Shown one piece after another: positions 11,990-26,054 of a DNA stretch of 64,000 bases. Positions within the stretch are counted from its first letter, which is position 1, and each line of letters begins with the position of its first letter. The notes beneath the pieces are model-generated. The model had not been told where the DNA came from and did no database searches. It saw only the letters and a program-made list of their open reading frames with translations. The position numbers were made by a program, and so were the translations under genes. Source of the DNA: Tamarix chinensis (lineage: Eukaryota > Streptophyta > Magnoliopsida > Caryophyllales > Tamaricaceae); contig CM060174.1 in NCBI GenBank assembly GCA_030549775.1, forward strand, positions 18,091,193-18,155,192, in the 5' to 3' direction.

Positions 11990-12035
11990 AGGGTGCACTC
12001 AATTTCTATAGCAACAAGGCCCTCGGGTAGGTTCT
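11990..12035 (-). promoter_or_regulatory. Leader next to the element A LTR (primer-binding-site region)
   Basis: On the minus strand this reads GGCCTTGTTGCTATAGAAA followed by TTGAGTGCA. It resembles a decayed version of the TTTGGCGCCGTTGCCGGGGA leader that directly follows the 5' LTR in Athila/Tat-type elements. It sets the LTR/internal boundary near 12,030. The tRNA used cannot be determined. Confidence 0.45.
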
Positions 12036-13450
12036 TATCATATAGGGGTTAATCCTACAAAAAGCTAAAAATTATGAATATCTAATGTTTGTTCTATAAT
12101 AAGAATTCCACAGTAGTCTATCCTCAAATATTTAGGAATTTTAAAACTCGATCCCTTGCAATGACACAAAAAACTTTATGTGTGCTCAAGTCAACATAAC
12201 TTGATAGGGTAATGAAATAAATGATGCATAACTTAACCGTATAAGTATACATGGTCAATCTAACTAAAAAAGTGATGAGTGAGTATCGTTCCCTTAGGGA
12301 TCTAGTGAAGTGAACATTAATAGAATCCAGTCTACTAACGATTTAAACTATACAAAAAAATATTAGTAGGGTCATGAAAATAATAATTAAAATGTAATGA
12401 AAGTTAATGGGTATTAGGAGCTTATCAATACCAACATGAGACAGATGAGAAGAAGCTTCAAGAGATAGTGTTATATAAGGGAAATCACTTATCGCTAGTC
12501 ACAAGTACCCTATGAAAGTTCATAGGCTGTGAAGCTCAAATGATATTAATACTTTAAACTCACTAGACTTCTCATAGAAGTGAAGTATACTCTTAGATCA
12601 TTTCCATCATAGTGCATAGGCCATGGAAATGTCAAGTAGCAAGCTTTTAGGGATTAATGGCAAGGTCACATCACTTTTCAATGCTAACCCTATCATCATT
12701 TGCCATCGTTAGTTCTGCCAACACAAATAGTTAATATTGAATTCAAGTGAGTGCCTAATGAAACCACCATTCAACATTACAACATATGAACGCTCAATGA
12801 AATAAAATATCAAATAAATAAGATATAAATACAATGCCATATATTGTAGAGAAAGGAACAAATGATTAACCCCCAATAGAGAGATTTAGCTTACACTACT
12901 TTGTCATACCAAATCAATAGTGAATAGGAAAAAGAAAGAAGGGAATAGTATAGGTCGATCATGGAAATCCATTCCCTATCAAACTTAACCTCTCCATCTT
13001 CTTCTTTATCACTCAATATCGCTCAAGGATACTCTTCTATTCTTAATTTCTAATACTCAACTTTCCCCTCCTCACTCTCTACCTCCTCTTTCTTTAAACC
13101 ATCAGGTCTTTATAGGCTGATACACATAAAACTTGGGATAGTTGTCAACCGATGCAACCCTAGGTGGTTGCAACCTCTAATGGTCCCTTGATTAATGCAC
13201 CAAAATCTGCAGATTTGGGTATTCCATTTGGTGGGTGAGTCGTATGGCTCATTGTGACGTGGGTAACAAACTATTTTGGGAATATTTTAGGAGTATTGGT
13301 AGTGTGTAATTGTTGCTCAACTCTCCTAAGCCTTGGCTTCTCCATATTCTACACCTGTATATGCTTACATCTAATTTGAGTGAAGTCATCCATGTTGGTG
13401 AGTTGACATGAGAATATGAGTACACACATTAATTTCTTAGGGTATTTAAT
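12030..13450 (-). repeat. Putative 5' LTR of element A
   Basis: Non-coding DNA immediately upstream (minus-strand sense) of the leader and gag. It has the look of a plant Ty3/gypsy LTR, with no ORF and scattered pyrimidine-rich runs at about 12,960-13,100. No second copy was found by eye on the left side of element A, so the LTR call rests on position. The outer limit is a guess. Confidence 0.45.
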
Positions 13451-16400
13451 CCTTTTTTGGATTAAATTCATGTGAGTCACTGGAAAGTTCAAATAATGGA
13501 AAAATTGTTAGTAACATACCCTATGACTTACAAATGCAGCAAGAATCATGCCTAAAAGTACACTCATAGGATTATTTAATCAGCCCAAGTCAACTCATAT
13601 CACTAACCAACATAAAAAAGTTACTCATTCAATATTATAATGACCTTAATGTCTTAGAACCAATTTAGAAATCCTTAGGGGAAACAACATGTGAAAAATA
13701 CCAAAATACCCTTTAATTAACTTAAAATTTCTTAAAACATTTTTTAATCATGACTTAAGTTATACAGCTTCAAATTAATACAAATAACATAAAAAATTGT
13801 ATGAAAATAACCCAATGAACACAATTAGGCCATAATTTCTTTGAAATTTTGAGAAAATTTATGAAAATGACTCATGTAGTGGCTAAATTTTAAAATACCA
13901 AACCTACCTTGAATTCCATTTCTACCCAAAATTATGCCTACACTACCAAATAATAAGACACATATTAAGACATTAATAATAAATATCAATTCAAGATGAT
14001 ATCACTCAAAAGCCTTAAGGTTGAGGCTCACCAACAGAACAAAAATGTCAAAAACTTAACCAACATATATATATATTTCCATAATATTGTAAAGTTACAC
14101 AATAACTTAGATTCTTAGCATACTATATAATATTCTAGCAACTTAACACCATGCATATATATATATAGCATGCTATCTACCCAAGCTACATTCACATAAA
14201 TTGATAATAAGAACATAAAACAAGAATATAGGCATAGAAAATAAAATAATGTGAGAATATAAAATAATAGGCCTAACATGGCAATATAATATTTCAAATT
14301 GATCAAGTGGTCATATTGCACTAGAAAATAGATAAAAATTTAAAAAATAATTTATATCCCTAGAGAGCAAACAAATATCACTCAAATGCTAATATTCTAA
14401 CAAGCTAAACAATGTCTTATTGACCTCCTCCTTCTACGGACTCTTGATCATGTTAATAAAGTTAATGCAAGAGGTTAGGAATAATAAAATTAACATGGGA
14501 AAATTAAGGAGGAAGGAGGTGATGCTAAAGGCTAGAAAATGCATCATATAACCACCCCAAACATCACCTAAAACTCACCACTACATGTCAAGAATGAATA
14601 CAAAAGAAAGGAGTTGTTGTGGTCGAGTTTTGAGGACAAAAAAGTATAGGATAAAGAGGAAGAAATAAACCTCATATAGCAGAAGCAAGCATCACACAGA
14701 CTGTTGTAGAATAAAAGTCTATTTGCTCCATTTTTATTTAACTAGGAAGGGAAAGTTGAGACTTCAATGGGCTATCAAAGCCATAATTTAAAGAGAAAAG
14801 TTGAAAATTTATTTTAATATGCAATTATATAATTCTAGTGAAACAAAAATGATGAGAAATGGTTGAGAAAAGAGGTAATTAGAGGCATTAGAGGTGAGCA
14901 TAACAATCAACTTGCCTAGCAGTGATATCATGAAACAATATGGAAGGGAAAGACATGGGATAGAATGGAGTAAAGGAAAATGAATTTAAGGTAAATTTGG
15001 TTGGTTCATAGAATATGAATTAAAAGGATCCCAAAGAACCAAAAATCTTGAGGAATAGAGGAGAAATAAAAAGTTAAATGTATTAGAAGGTGCCAACCTC
15101 ATCATTTTCATACACTAGGAACAAGAGGTATAACAGTGGGGAAAACATTAAAAGATATGAAATTAAAATGGGATTTAGGGCCTTAAATATTGGGAATATG
15201 AGGGTTCTTTGATGGTGTATCAGTTAATGGGGGACAAATTTAGGTGTTGGGGTATAAAGAGAGATTAAATGTGTAAGAGTTTTATGAAAAACATTATCAA
15301 TAATGTACTTTTAACCATTACTGAGGTTAAATGAATGTAACTAGGATACTAATATGATTGGAAACTACTTCAGTGATGGTTGCAATTAAAATAGATGGTT
15401 AGAAGTTTAGTTCCAACTAAATAATAAATTAGATTGCAAAGAATGCCTAAAATTGCTATTTTTTGAGTAAAAAATTATTTTTTTTGAAAAATATGAAAAT
15501 CTATGAAAACATGAAAATTAGATTAAGAAATTTAAATATATAAAAATATTAGGTATCATAGTTCATTTGACAATTGATATATGGAAAACAAGTGAAAATG
15601 GAAAAAATATATAATCCACAAAAATAATTTTTTTCTCAAATGGGAAAAATAAGTAACCAAGAGTCTAAAAGGTACAAATGAATATGATTTAATTTTATAA
15701 AGGTAAATATGTAAAAATATTCAAATTTAAAATTCATATGTAGCTAAAATGATAAATTTGGAAAAAATCATGTATCATGATAAATAATTGTTTTTCAACT
15801 TTGTAATTGAGAAAGAATCACTAAATTGAATAATGTAAAGGACTCTCATCTAAGCTTAGAATATTTTTAGAATAAAGAATAATTTTTATATGGGCATAAA
15901 CAAGCAAAAAAAAATTTAAAACACAAAATTATATAAATTGTGATTTTCACAAATGACTAAAATATTTCTTTTAATTATTAAATAATGAGTGAAAGGCTTG
16001 AAAATGATTAAGAAATTATCAAAATAAAAGAATATGCTTGGAAATATTTTTGGAATGAGTTACATATTTAAAACGAGTTAAAATTACACAATTAAAGAAT
16101 TTGAGAAAAATGTAATTTTATTCAATAAAATGAAATAAGTGTTAGAAAGATCAAATTGAATGTGACTTGATTGAAAAATAAGATATGTATGACTAAAGTT
16201 TATTACAAGCTTAATTTTTGGGTAATTAAGATTGGAAAAAATGTGTGGTATTATAGTATATAACATTGACTAAGTCCTTTCCAAATGTTAATTAGCTTAA
16301 GGGGTTAATGTGTGAGATAAGATTTTATTATGGTTCTCCGTTTATTTGAAGTGATAGTCAGAGTGTTATTGTAATAGAAACGAAAAAGAATGTTTTTCAA

Positions 16401-17690
16401 CATCGAATAAAGCACAATATTATCTGGTACCATTTTATATAAGGTACTATTGCTACTAGTAAAGCTCATGTAGATAAAGTGGTTAGTTTAAAGAATCTAA
16501 ATAATATCCTAATGAAGATTATGACCATGGGTAAGTTCAAGATATACTTGAACTTGGTCAGCAAGCATAAGCTATGAGGTCCCTTTTGCACGCTATAGTT
16601 TTTATGGAGGTATTTCATTGTATGCATAACAAATAGTGTGTCAAGATGGAGAATTTGCATTTTGATTAAATATTTGGTACACAACATAGATTGGTTTTGG
16701 TTCATAAAGATTACAATATTTTAGGCTTGGTGTTGTCACTTTGTGGAAAAACATTGAGGGCATGTGTTGTTCAACATGGAGCTTGTTTTGCCAAATATTT
16801 TCCCAAACTATTTTTTGGGAAAAAGTTGAGAGTATAAAATTAAACAAAGGGGATTGATGTTTGCTAAAAATTATTTGTTTTTTTATTTAAATCTTCTACA
16901 AAATATATTGTTTTTCCCTAAAGGATTTTACACTGATAAAAATGGGGTGCGATGAAACCTTTTTCCTCTTTGATAAAGATAATTAATAAACTTTTTGATT
17001 GATTTTGAAAGATCTTAATTGAACTCTTTATAATCACATCATTACACATAACAAAACAATCTTGTTTTCCCCCTAATTGTTCAATTTCTCCATTAATTAT
17101 GGTGCTCTTGATAATGAATTAGATTTGATCTTGTTCTATCACTAATTAGTGTTTTTCATAACAGATATTGGTTATTGCAATTTAATCATGGAATCACAAA
17201 AGAATGAATATGAAGAATAAGTATAGAGATTGAAATTCATAATAAAATTATCATATAATAGAGGTTTTAATAATGAAATTAAGAGGTATTACAAGATATA
17301 TTCAAGAAATTGCAAAAGGAATTCAATCTCAATCTATAATCCTCTCTTCCTATTTTCACATGACTTTATCAATCTAGGGTTTGCTAAATATTACTATTAA
17401 TACTTTGGTAAATAAAAAATATAAAATCAAATTATAGATAAAGATTAGAAAAAAAACATGATCCTCGTAAATAGAACATGGAGCCCTTGTGTTAATTTTT
17501 GGATGTTTATCCTCAAGGTAAAAAAAACCAATGAAAATAACCTGTTGTTAAATAAGAGTCGTGTTAAACAACATAAGGCCCCTATGTTTTCTCCTAGATC
17601 TTTTGATTTGCACCAAGTCCATGCACATGGAGGTCCTCCACAACATTTAACACTTTTCCTCAAGGAAAATAAGCATAGAATAAGGGGTAA
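13450..17690. other. AT-rich stretch without recognisable genes
   Basis: About 4.2 kb of strongly AT-rich DNA. Short open frames on both strands are what such composition gives by chance and carry no motif. There are TA runs at about 14,067-14,079 and 14,154-14,166 and many A/T homopolymers at 15,450-16,100. It may hold the outer flank of element A or very old repeats, but I see nothing that can be named. Confidence 0.5.
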
Positions 17691-17696
17691 AGCTTA

Positions 17697-19075
17697 GATG
17701 TATGGAAATTTGGTAGTACCATCCTAAAAGACCATAAGAGATAAGTCATGTGTAGAAATATTAAGATAAGGTGAGGAAGGAACAAGAAATACTGGTGTTT
17801 GGTATTTATTAGTAAGAAATACTAGGGCACCATATTTATGTTAATTTTATAATATTTCCCTAGTTTCCCCTCCCAAATGAACCATTAATTCAATCCACTT
17901 GCATAGTGTTATGGAAAAAATACAAGTGCCCGATATTTACTAATATGGGCTATATTTTTACAAAATTTACAACTGATTTGTATAACCTGTTTTCCATATT
18001 TATAATATATATCAGGTTGAATGGAACATGTAGAGCATCATCGTTGGACTTTCAAGTGCTTTTTTTCTTTGTTTCCAAACCATTATGGGTTTTGTTTTTG
18101 TTAAATTTAGTTATTTCAGAGTTGTAATTGAAGGATTTGAGATTATGTATTGTTTGTGATTTTGCAATCTCCAAGTTTATTTCTTTCCTTTATCTTGTTT
18201 AATTATTTCATAATTTTTCCTTGTTTTTTAATGCAATTCTTATTATTAGTTTAAGTAATTGAGTTTGTGAATTTGTATAGTTTAGTTTAATCTTTTTTAT
18301 TTTTTTATCTATGTTAATTAAAGTTATTATTTTTATGTGTTTAGGTTTTCCATTTTCTAGTTTTATCAATATTCAAGATTAGGTTGACATGGAGTAGGAG
18401 AATAATTGAAGGTTACTAGAAAATTAATTTTAAGATATAAATTAGACTTAATTGTTGTGTAAAAGTTTTTTAGAATAATAAACTAAATTTCATGATTACC
18501 TATCTAAGATTAGCATGCTATTATCTAGCTTCACCTCCTAGTTTATTTGAGTACTAGTTGGATGCTAGGATCATATTTGTAATACGCAGTTGTTAACATA
18601 TATATTCACAAGTGGAAAATAGGTTATTGATTTAGTCTATGTTTATTGATCTTTAAAACTACAGAATTTGATTATGATTCTAGTTAACTACTCCTTAATC
18701 ATTAATACTCCCATCAAGTGAATCTAGAGATCTTATCATAAGTTATTTCTTAGTTAGATAATAAATCAAAAGAGTACCTTGGTTTATTTGCATAAGGGGA
18801 TGCTAGGAAGCAGACACATGCGAGCTTGTATAAGTTAACATTAAAAATAAAACATGACCATTTTATTTGATGATCAATTGATATCCTTGTGCTAATAATG
18901 TTATGTTACCTTTATTATCACATTTTTTCATTCAATTATTTTCTTAATAGTTATATTTAATCATTTCATTATTAGTTTTTCCTAATTTGATAAATGAGGA
19001 TATTCATTTGATAATAGAAATATAAGAATTAAATTATAGTTTTTGTAGGATAAACCCTTATTAGATGCTATAATT
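17697..19075 (+). repeat. Element B 5' LTR
   Basis: From the TATGGAAATTTGG-like start this block aligns by eye with 24,632 onward. Shared landmarks are GGTGAGGAAGGAACAA, the AGAAATACTAG/GAAATACAAGAG region, CATATTTATG, TGAACCATTA, GCATAGTGT, and the downstream TTTAATCTTTTT region. The comparable part ends near 18,675. The true LTR probably runs to about 19,075, where a GATAAACCCTTATTAGATGCTATAATTTG-like stretch resembles the end of Athila LTRs and gag follows. Confidence 0.7.
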
Positions 19076-19379
19076 TGTCTGTGTTTGTAGGGCTTAATTC
19101 AGAGTGTCTATGATAGCACCTCAAATTCTTTCACCATTGATAGGGATAAGAATCTTTAATACTTAGTTCTATTATCAGTTTTTATTTATCTCTTCCTCTA
19201 TTTAGAAGTTATTTTTCTCTTCTTGTTCATTTCCAATAGGAAACCACTATTGAAAGCATTTGCTAGCAAAAAGAGGCATCAACTCATTCAATTAGTGGAT
19301 CCTAGTTTTTCCTCTTCATTGGGGAACAAAAGTCAAAGGTGATTGGATGATTTCTTACTATTCCTTTTCCTCTAAGTCC

Positions 19380-20640
19380 TAGGTTATCATCAATTTAAGA
19401 GAGAAATGAAGATAATTTTAAGGAATTTATTGAAGTATAGATGGCAAACCAAACTTTAAAGGAGCTTGAAGTTCCTATTTTTAATCCTAATATTCTTTGC
19501 ATTAATTATCCTGATGAATATTATGAGTGTGAGATTAGGCCTAGCCTAATATGTGTGGTTCCTATTTTCAGTGGCTTTCAAGATACTAGCTCTTCTGGAT
19601 TAAGCTGCACTACTAATCCAAACAAATTTCTCAAAGAATTTCATATAGTTTTTTATAGTAATTATATATGTTAAATTAAAAGTTATTTTTGCTTTAACTA
19701 ATGCTGAAAAGAAATGGTTATATGATTTACCTACTAATCTATTAATACTTTGGTTGATATGCAAAAAAAAAAAAACAATTCTATAAAAGTATTGTCCATC
19801 ATCAAGGGCCACAAATATAAGAGAAGAAATATATGGTTTTATGCACTATAGGTAAGTCTTTACATGGATATTGGGAAATATTTAAGTAATTTTGTGATCA
19901 TTTTCCCAACCATCAATTTAAAGAAAACTCATTAATATATATATAATGCACTAATTCCCATGGAATATAATATGATATATGTTTTTAGTGGTGGAGCACT
20001 TGTAGATAACACTGCAACTGAGGATAGGAGTCTAATATCTAATATGGATTATAATTTTCAAAATTTTGTACTAAAAATAATGCCTCTTCATCTCACCATG
20101 TAAAGAAGATAATTATAATAGAGCTTAAAAAAATTAAATAATTTGGCTTATTTTGTTGGAAAGGTATTAAAGGGAGGAGTGGCAACTCAAGCATATGGAT
20201 TTTGTTCATATGTGTGCCATGCTGCAAATGCGTATCCCACTTTATAAGAGAAACCTAAAGTATGATCCCTATGATCCTACTTATAATTAAAGATGGAGTG
20301 ATCATCCCAGCATAAGGTATGGGAATAAATAAAGACCACCATTATACCAAAATCAATAAGGGTATAACAAACCCCATGGATTCTATCCTATTACTCTAAA
20401 CCAACCAAACCCATCCTTTGTACATGCTCCTCAACCACCTATTTCACAAAAATCTAGAGAAATGTCATAAGAGGATATAGTTATATCTTTATCCACTAAC
20501 ACTCTTCAATTTCCACAAGATACAATAAATGGGCTAAGGAACTTAGAAAATTAAGTGAGTCAATTGTCATATTCTGTAGGAAAATTGGAATATAATAATT
20601 ACTCTAAGTTTCCATCCAAATAGAATGGAATCTATGAGAA
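19380..20640 (+). pseudogene. Element B gag remnant
   Basis: The open frame at 19,441-19,671 begins MANQTLKELEVPIFNPN and contains CINYPDEYYECEIRPSLICV and NKFLKEFHIVF, matching plant Athila gag (LKELAAP; QYP....FELKSGLIHLLP; KHLKEFHVV). Downstream, in broken frames, come GPQI.EKKYMV, SLHGYWEIFK (usual LHEYWERFK) at about 19,850-19,890, and near 19,985-20,060 FSGGALVDNTATEDRSLIS (usual GGALVDKTP..AR.LIS). The Pro/Gln-rich tail runs to about 20,460. Several frameshifts; no intact protein. Confidence 0.8.
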
Positions 20641-20779
20641 AATATGAGCATTACCAACACTAGGAGCTAAAAATGATTAGACGACCAAAAGAAAAATAAG
20701 GATGACTAAGGGACCAATAAATAAGAGAAAAAAAATCAATGAATGTAGAAAAATAGAGTAGAGAAAAACATCCTAAATC

Positions 20780-21990
20780 CAACTAAAATAAAATCTCTTC
20801 ACCCTTATGAATGTGTTTCTTTTTTTTATCGTGTCCGATTAGCTATGGGAAAGGAGCAAGATTATGAAAAGGAGATGTTAGAAATTTTTAAGAAGGTGGA
20901 GGTAAAAAATCCCTTGATAGACTCAATAAAGTAAGAACTTGGGTATGAATGTTTGTAAAATATTTTTCAACCAACAATAATGAATTAAAGAGAATGGAAA
21001 ATTTAGCATGGGGGGTAATTTTACATAGGAAACTCTCACCTAAATGCAAGGATACAGTTATTTTTACCATTCTTTGTAAAATTAGAAACATGAGGTATGA
21101 ATAATACATAGTAAAATAAGAGCCTCTATAAATTTCATGACTTTATCCTTCTTTAATGCTTTGAGTCTAGGACTCTATAAAGAGACCCATGTTGTGATCT
21201 AATTAACTGATAGATCTACTAGATATCTTAAGGTTTAAAGAGAATGTTTTACTTTAAGTTAATGAACTTGTTTTCCCAACAAAATTTTTATGCTCTAGAC
21301 AAGCAAGATGATGATCTACTAACCCTTCTTCTAATATATTAGGAAGACCATTTCCAAAAAGCTCTTGAACTAAAATTTATGTGCATAGTTCGATTCTTAC
21401 TATGGAATTTGATGGAGAAAAAATTCATTTTAATATTGATGTCTTCAAGAGATATTCTAGTGGATATGAATCTAAATATATGATGGATATAACTCATACC
21501 TTCTTTGAAATTTTTTTTATATTAACAAGTGATGATATACTATAAGTTTTTCTTATAAAGATAATAGAAAAATATTATACTATAAAAATAAGGTTCTTTT
21601 AACTTCTTTTTATATTAAAATAACACTTTGAGCTGGATAAGGAAATAGATGAATGTATTTTTACTTTTGGATGTTATCCTACTAACATAAGAGAGTGCAT
21701 TTAAGTTCCTAGAATGAAAGAAAACCCTTTACCTTCTATAAGATAGACTCAGAAAGTAGAGTTGAAAACCTTACCCAATCATCTATAATATGCCCACTTA
21801 TAGGTTACCCAAACTCTTCTTGTCATCGTTGCTATTAACCTTACATATTTATAGGAAGATAAGCTTATTAGAGTTATAAAATATTATAAAATTTCACTAA
21901 ATCATTAAATTATTATCTCAAAAGTTATAAGGCATGCCATACATGGAAAATCAATGGGCATCAACCTAAAGCATTCTATGAAGAGCACTA
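20780..21990 (+). pseudogene. Element B protease-to-RT linker remnant
   Basis: Around 21,330-21,470 the plus strand reads, with frame changes, YEDHFQKALELKF (usual LGRPFLKTARTKI), then TMEFDGEKIHFNIDVFKRY (usual MEFDGEIIKFNIFDAMRYP), which is the end of the protease region and linker of Athila-type pol. At 21,800-21,990 come a segment like SYLEEKLIRVLREYKI/IGHAIHGKSMGIN (usual VLREHKTAIGWTIADIKGIS) and HSMKSTKW. The active-site Asp region is not readable. The RT itself does not follow, so pol is truncated here. Confidence 0.65.
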
Positions 21991-21999
21991 AATGGAGAA

Positions 22000-24530
22000 T
22001 TTTGATGTATAAATTTGACTTTAACCCTTGTTTTCCTCCTCATACTTATCCCCAAGAAGCCCCACCCTTTTCCATTTCTTTATATTTTTATGGTTCAGCC
22101 ATTTAGGAAAATTCTTACTCTAAACATGAGGGAGGTATTATCTTTATTTTGTTTATTTTTTTTCATTATTTTATTTTATTTTCTTTTACTACATTTTTTC
22201 TTATATTTGTTTTTAATTGTTCCTTGCATTTATTTTGTTCTTTCTTAATGTTCCCTAAATTTTATTATTTTGAGAATGAAATTTATTCTAGTTGTATTTA
22301 AAAGTATAAAGCAATAAAAAAAATCTAAGAGATGACACCTTGCGAATCGACAATATAAGAAATCTCTAATTAAGTATGGAATTTATTCATGTGCATATAA
22401 AGTTGGGACTTGTTTCTTTTTTTTTTCTAAAAAATTGCTTATAGAGATGAGAAAACAATAATTGTTATGATTTGGTTGCATCTCACTGACAAATAACGTG
22501 AAAATGAAAATTTTATAGTCATCATACAATGGAACAAAAATTAGGCCTAATAGAACAAAAATTGGCGAGATTTTGATCCTTAATGATGGATATAAAATTT
22601 TTCCATTATAATTTTCATTCTTTTGTATTATTCTCTAATGGTATGTGAAACTAGAGTTTGTCATTATTCTCTTCAAGGCTACATGAAACTACCACATGCA
22701 TTAAGATGAAAAAGATAATTCTTTTCTTGTTAACTACTTAGTGAGATAGCCTAACTTTTATAGCTTTTCCTTAGTTTAACTCCATTGAACTTTTAATCCT
22801 ATTTTCTTGATATTTAAACTACATGAAACTTTAATATGGTTTAAGATAATTACTAATATCATATCTTGTCTTGTAGCTTATGGGTAGTGGAGGAAAATTA
22901 TTAAAAAGCTATTAATGCACTTGAAACATTAATCATGGGGCATTTTAGTGTTGCATGGTCAATTGTGAGTTGTATTATTTAAAAAAATGATGAAAACATA
23001 ATAATAAAAAGATGTGGAAATAAGGGGTGAATTCCACAACCACTAAATCATTGTGTTTGGTAGGATGGAACGTAAAGCACATCTACCTAGTGAGGCATGG
23101 CCAAAGTTTAAAAATGGATATTTATTTTTGAGAATTCTAATAGATGCTAGTTCTATAGGAGGTGCTCATTTCTGGTATAAAGTTAATTGAAGAAAAGGTG
23201 AAGTTGAGAATCATAGAGCTGGAATTATGAAAGTTGTGTGCTTCACAAATAATAGACATTGATGTGAAAGATAATGGATGATTAATCTTCTAAGGTCAAA
23301 TTAATTCAATCGAGAAATCACTTATTTTTCTCTAGAGAATAATCTTCAACTTGTTAAGAAACTCTCACTTGATGAAAAAGAGAAAAATAAGCACTAAGGT
23401 AGCTTTTAAATTATGAATTATTATTCATTATTTTTTCTTTCCTTAAAATGTACAAACACCCTACACACACACACAAAGATATAGATATACACACACACAT
23501 ATGTAGGCCTAGTTCATTATTTAGTAACCTATCCTATATAACAAGCTTAATTAACAAATATCAGCTATATACATACCTATATTACATATAAAGTGATTAC
23601 ATTGATAAATTACAATCATTTCAAAGTATTTACTAAAATAAAAAAGCTAACTCAAACTCTAAGTATGTAATACATTGAATAATCATTTATAACCAAATTT
23701 TATGTCTTGTAGCCTTGTATTCCATGCAACTTTGCAATCCATGTAATGCCATTATCTTGTACACTAGATATCTATGATGGATTGATCTTATTTTAAAAAT
23801 ATATAATACCTATGAGAGTTACTAAATTAAAGCTTAGAAGTATTAGGATCTTCAAGAATAATTGGTATCTTCTCTAAGTATGCCAACTCTTCTTCTTCAA
23901 TATGAGAAAAGTAAGATTAACATACTCCTACATTAAAAATTTCAACACAATACAAGAATTTGACCTACCTTTGACCCTAGTCTCATTAAAACCAAATGAA
24001 ATACCTCTTCAATTTTTTGTGTATTGGTTTATAATTAGTGGAAAATAGATAAGAGTGAAAAGCCTATAGTTGATTATTATCATTAGTAGATTTTTTTTAC
24101 AGTAGATATAAACTTGAGAACCATGAGGGTAGATTATTCTCACATGCCTAAAGTGTGAATTTATTTTCCTAATTCTTCTTATTTCTTCATATTTATGAAA
24201 TTAGATTAGGGTGATTATTTGATTGTGACATATATGACCTCAAATGAGTTTGACAATGATTGTCTACATGTTGACATTTCACTATTTTGAGTCCTGATGA
24301 AACATGTGCATTTTGTATGTCAATTAATATTATCTCTTCTGGACTATTGGAAGGGGTATTATATGTTACTTGATATTTGTGACTTCTCATACTTTTTATG
24401 GTTGTGTTGCTAGAGGATAAGCAACGACTCAAGAATGTGGTATTTGATCGATGCATATTTGATGAAATTAATTAATGGATCTAGGCCCAAATTTATATAT
24501 TAGTCATGAAAATAATACCCTTTTTTGTAG
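22000..24530 (+). other. Element B 3' internal region, no gene recognised
   Basis: It follows the truncated pol. At 22,130-22,260 there is a T-rich stretch of the kind found after pol in Athila-type elements (a hydrophobic 77-codon frame there is a composition effect). The rest, 22,300-24,530, is AT-rich with no motif I recognise. Two short CA runs lie at 23,463-23,475 and 23,489-23,499. It may include unrelated old insertions. Confidence 0.4.
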
Positions 24531-24539
24531 TGTTTTCTC

Positions 24540-25465
24540 TATTGGCCTAATTTTGTAGGAAAAGAAGAAATCAAGGATATTTAGGAAAATCAACAAGGGA
24601 ATGAAACACATTATGAAGAGAAAATATTATGGTTATGGAAATTCGGATGTATCATCATGAAAGGCCCTAAAATATGATTCATCTATAGAAAAAACAATAT
24701 GAGGTGGTGAAGGAACAAAAAAAATACTAGTGCCTAGTATTTATGAGCAAGAAATACAAGAGCCCCATATTTATGGAAATGCAGTCCATATTTCTTTCTT
24801 TCTTTCTCCTCTTATGTGAACCATTATTTCAAGCCATATGCATAGTGTAGTTGTAAAAATATAGGTGCCTCGTCTTTAATAATAGAGATCACAATTTTTC
24901 CAAATTTTGGATCTAACTCATACAACCTTTTGTCTATATATACAACATATATTAGGTTGAATATCACATGCAAAGCACCATCATCTAGCTTTTGACATAA
25001 ATTTTCTTTTGTTTTTCAAACCATTAGGGTTCTTTTGTTAAACTTAGTTCATAGTTGTAATTGAAGGACGAGATATTATTCGGTTTTTGCAATTGTGCAA
25101 TCTCCTAAGCTCTTTCTTTCCTCAATTTAACTTATTTATTTCATACTTTTTAATGTGTTTAATGCTATTCTCATCATTTTTTAATTAATTAGGTTGGTTA
25201 TTTTATGTATTTAAATTTAATCTTTGTAAAAAAAATTATCTATGTAAATGAAAGTTTTGATCTTTTATGTTTTTAGGTTTTGCATGTTCCTATTTTATCA
25301 ATATGTTCAGCTAGATTAGTATGGGGTGTGACAAAAATTGCAAATTATAGGATAATTAATCATGAGAAATGGGAATTGGACTTAAATGTTGTATATATTT
25401 TTTATTAGGTTAACAAATTGATTTTAATATGATTTAACCTGTGTTTATTGATATTTAGAACTACA
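24540..25465 (+). repeat. Element B 3' LTR (truncated)
   Basis: Direct-repeat partner of the block at 17,697. It shares the TATGGAAATT start, GGTGAAGGAACAA, the CATATTTATGG, GTGAACCATTATT and ATGCATAGTGTAG landmarks, the TTTTCAAACCATTAGGGTT region and GTGTTTATTGATATTTAGAACTACA-like end. The match stops near 25,465, about 400 bases short of the inferred full LTR, so the 3' end is truncated or replaced. A CTTTCTTTCTTTCT run lies at about 24,791-24,808. Confidence 0.68.
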
Positions 25466-26054
25466 TATTTTGAAGGAAATTAGGATGAGAAATTATAATA
25501 ATATGATTCATCTATCCAACTCCAAACATAAAATTACTCATTTCCATGGCACAAGGCCAAGGAACTCACATCTGTAGTAAATCCAGCTATAACAAACAAA
25601 ACCATATCTTTGAAATGGGGCTAAAGAAACATGCATAGTATTATCGACTATGGTGAATAAACCCCTTAGGGTAAACTAATCGTTAAAGATTGGTACCACC
25701 TATATGGTTCATAGGTTACCTTTAAAGTAGAGAAATGAGTCCCTAACTAATAGGGATAATATCATTAGAAAAAAAACTCAAGAAATACAACTATTGTACA
25801 ACCTGACCTCAAAGGTCTTTCTAAGGCTACTCTAGTTAGGTTCCTTAACACCAACTTATCTATTTTAGATAGTCCTCACAATTACTAAAGGTAAACTGAA
25901 ACCACTAGCTAAGTCATAGTTAGCAGAAATTACCTTTATATCCATTTTTTTAATTTATTGCTTAAATTATTAAAAAAAACTTAGATATATTAATAATCAC
26001 TACCTTAAGATAAGCATGCATACAAAAACATTATTCACTTACATCAGAAATATG
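25466..26054. other. Unassigned spacer between elements B and C
   Basis: No gene or clear repeat found. If element C carries the whole LTR whose 3' copy starts near 36,440, its 5' LTR should begin inside this interval. I could not align 25,470-26,050 with 36,440-36,850, so the upstream part of the 5' LTR of C is either missing or strongly diverged. Confidence 0.4.

Larger units (their letters stand above)
1440..12030 (-). mobile_element. Element A: degenerate Ty3/gypsy retrotransposon (Athila/Tat-like), split by a LINE
   Basis: Read on the minus strand, the translated fragments give the Ty3/gypsy order gag, protease, RT, RNase H, integrase, post-pol motif from about 11,950 down to 1,440. The RT is interrupted: its first half ends near 8,465 and its second half resumes near 3,575, with a LINE between. 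Removing the LINE leaves an internal region of roughly 5.7 kb. Every domain has stops and frameshifts, so it is long dead. The wording of the domains is closest to the Athila/Tat side of plant Ty3/gypsy, and similar to element C. Left end and 3' LTR not located. Confidence 0.85.
17697..25465 (+). mobile_element. Element B: decayed Athila-like LTR retrotransposon with internal deletion
   Basis: Two similar non-coding blocks in direct orientation (17,697-18,675 and 24,632-25,462) flank gag and protease remnants, so they are read as LTRs. Between them, gag and the protease-to-RT linker can be followed, but RT, RNase H and integrase are absent. The element therefore seems to have lost most of pol. 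The LTRs have diverged clearly (my by-eye impression is three quarters to four fifths identity, not computed), so it is old. Confidence 0.75.
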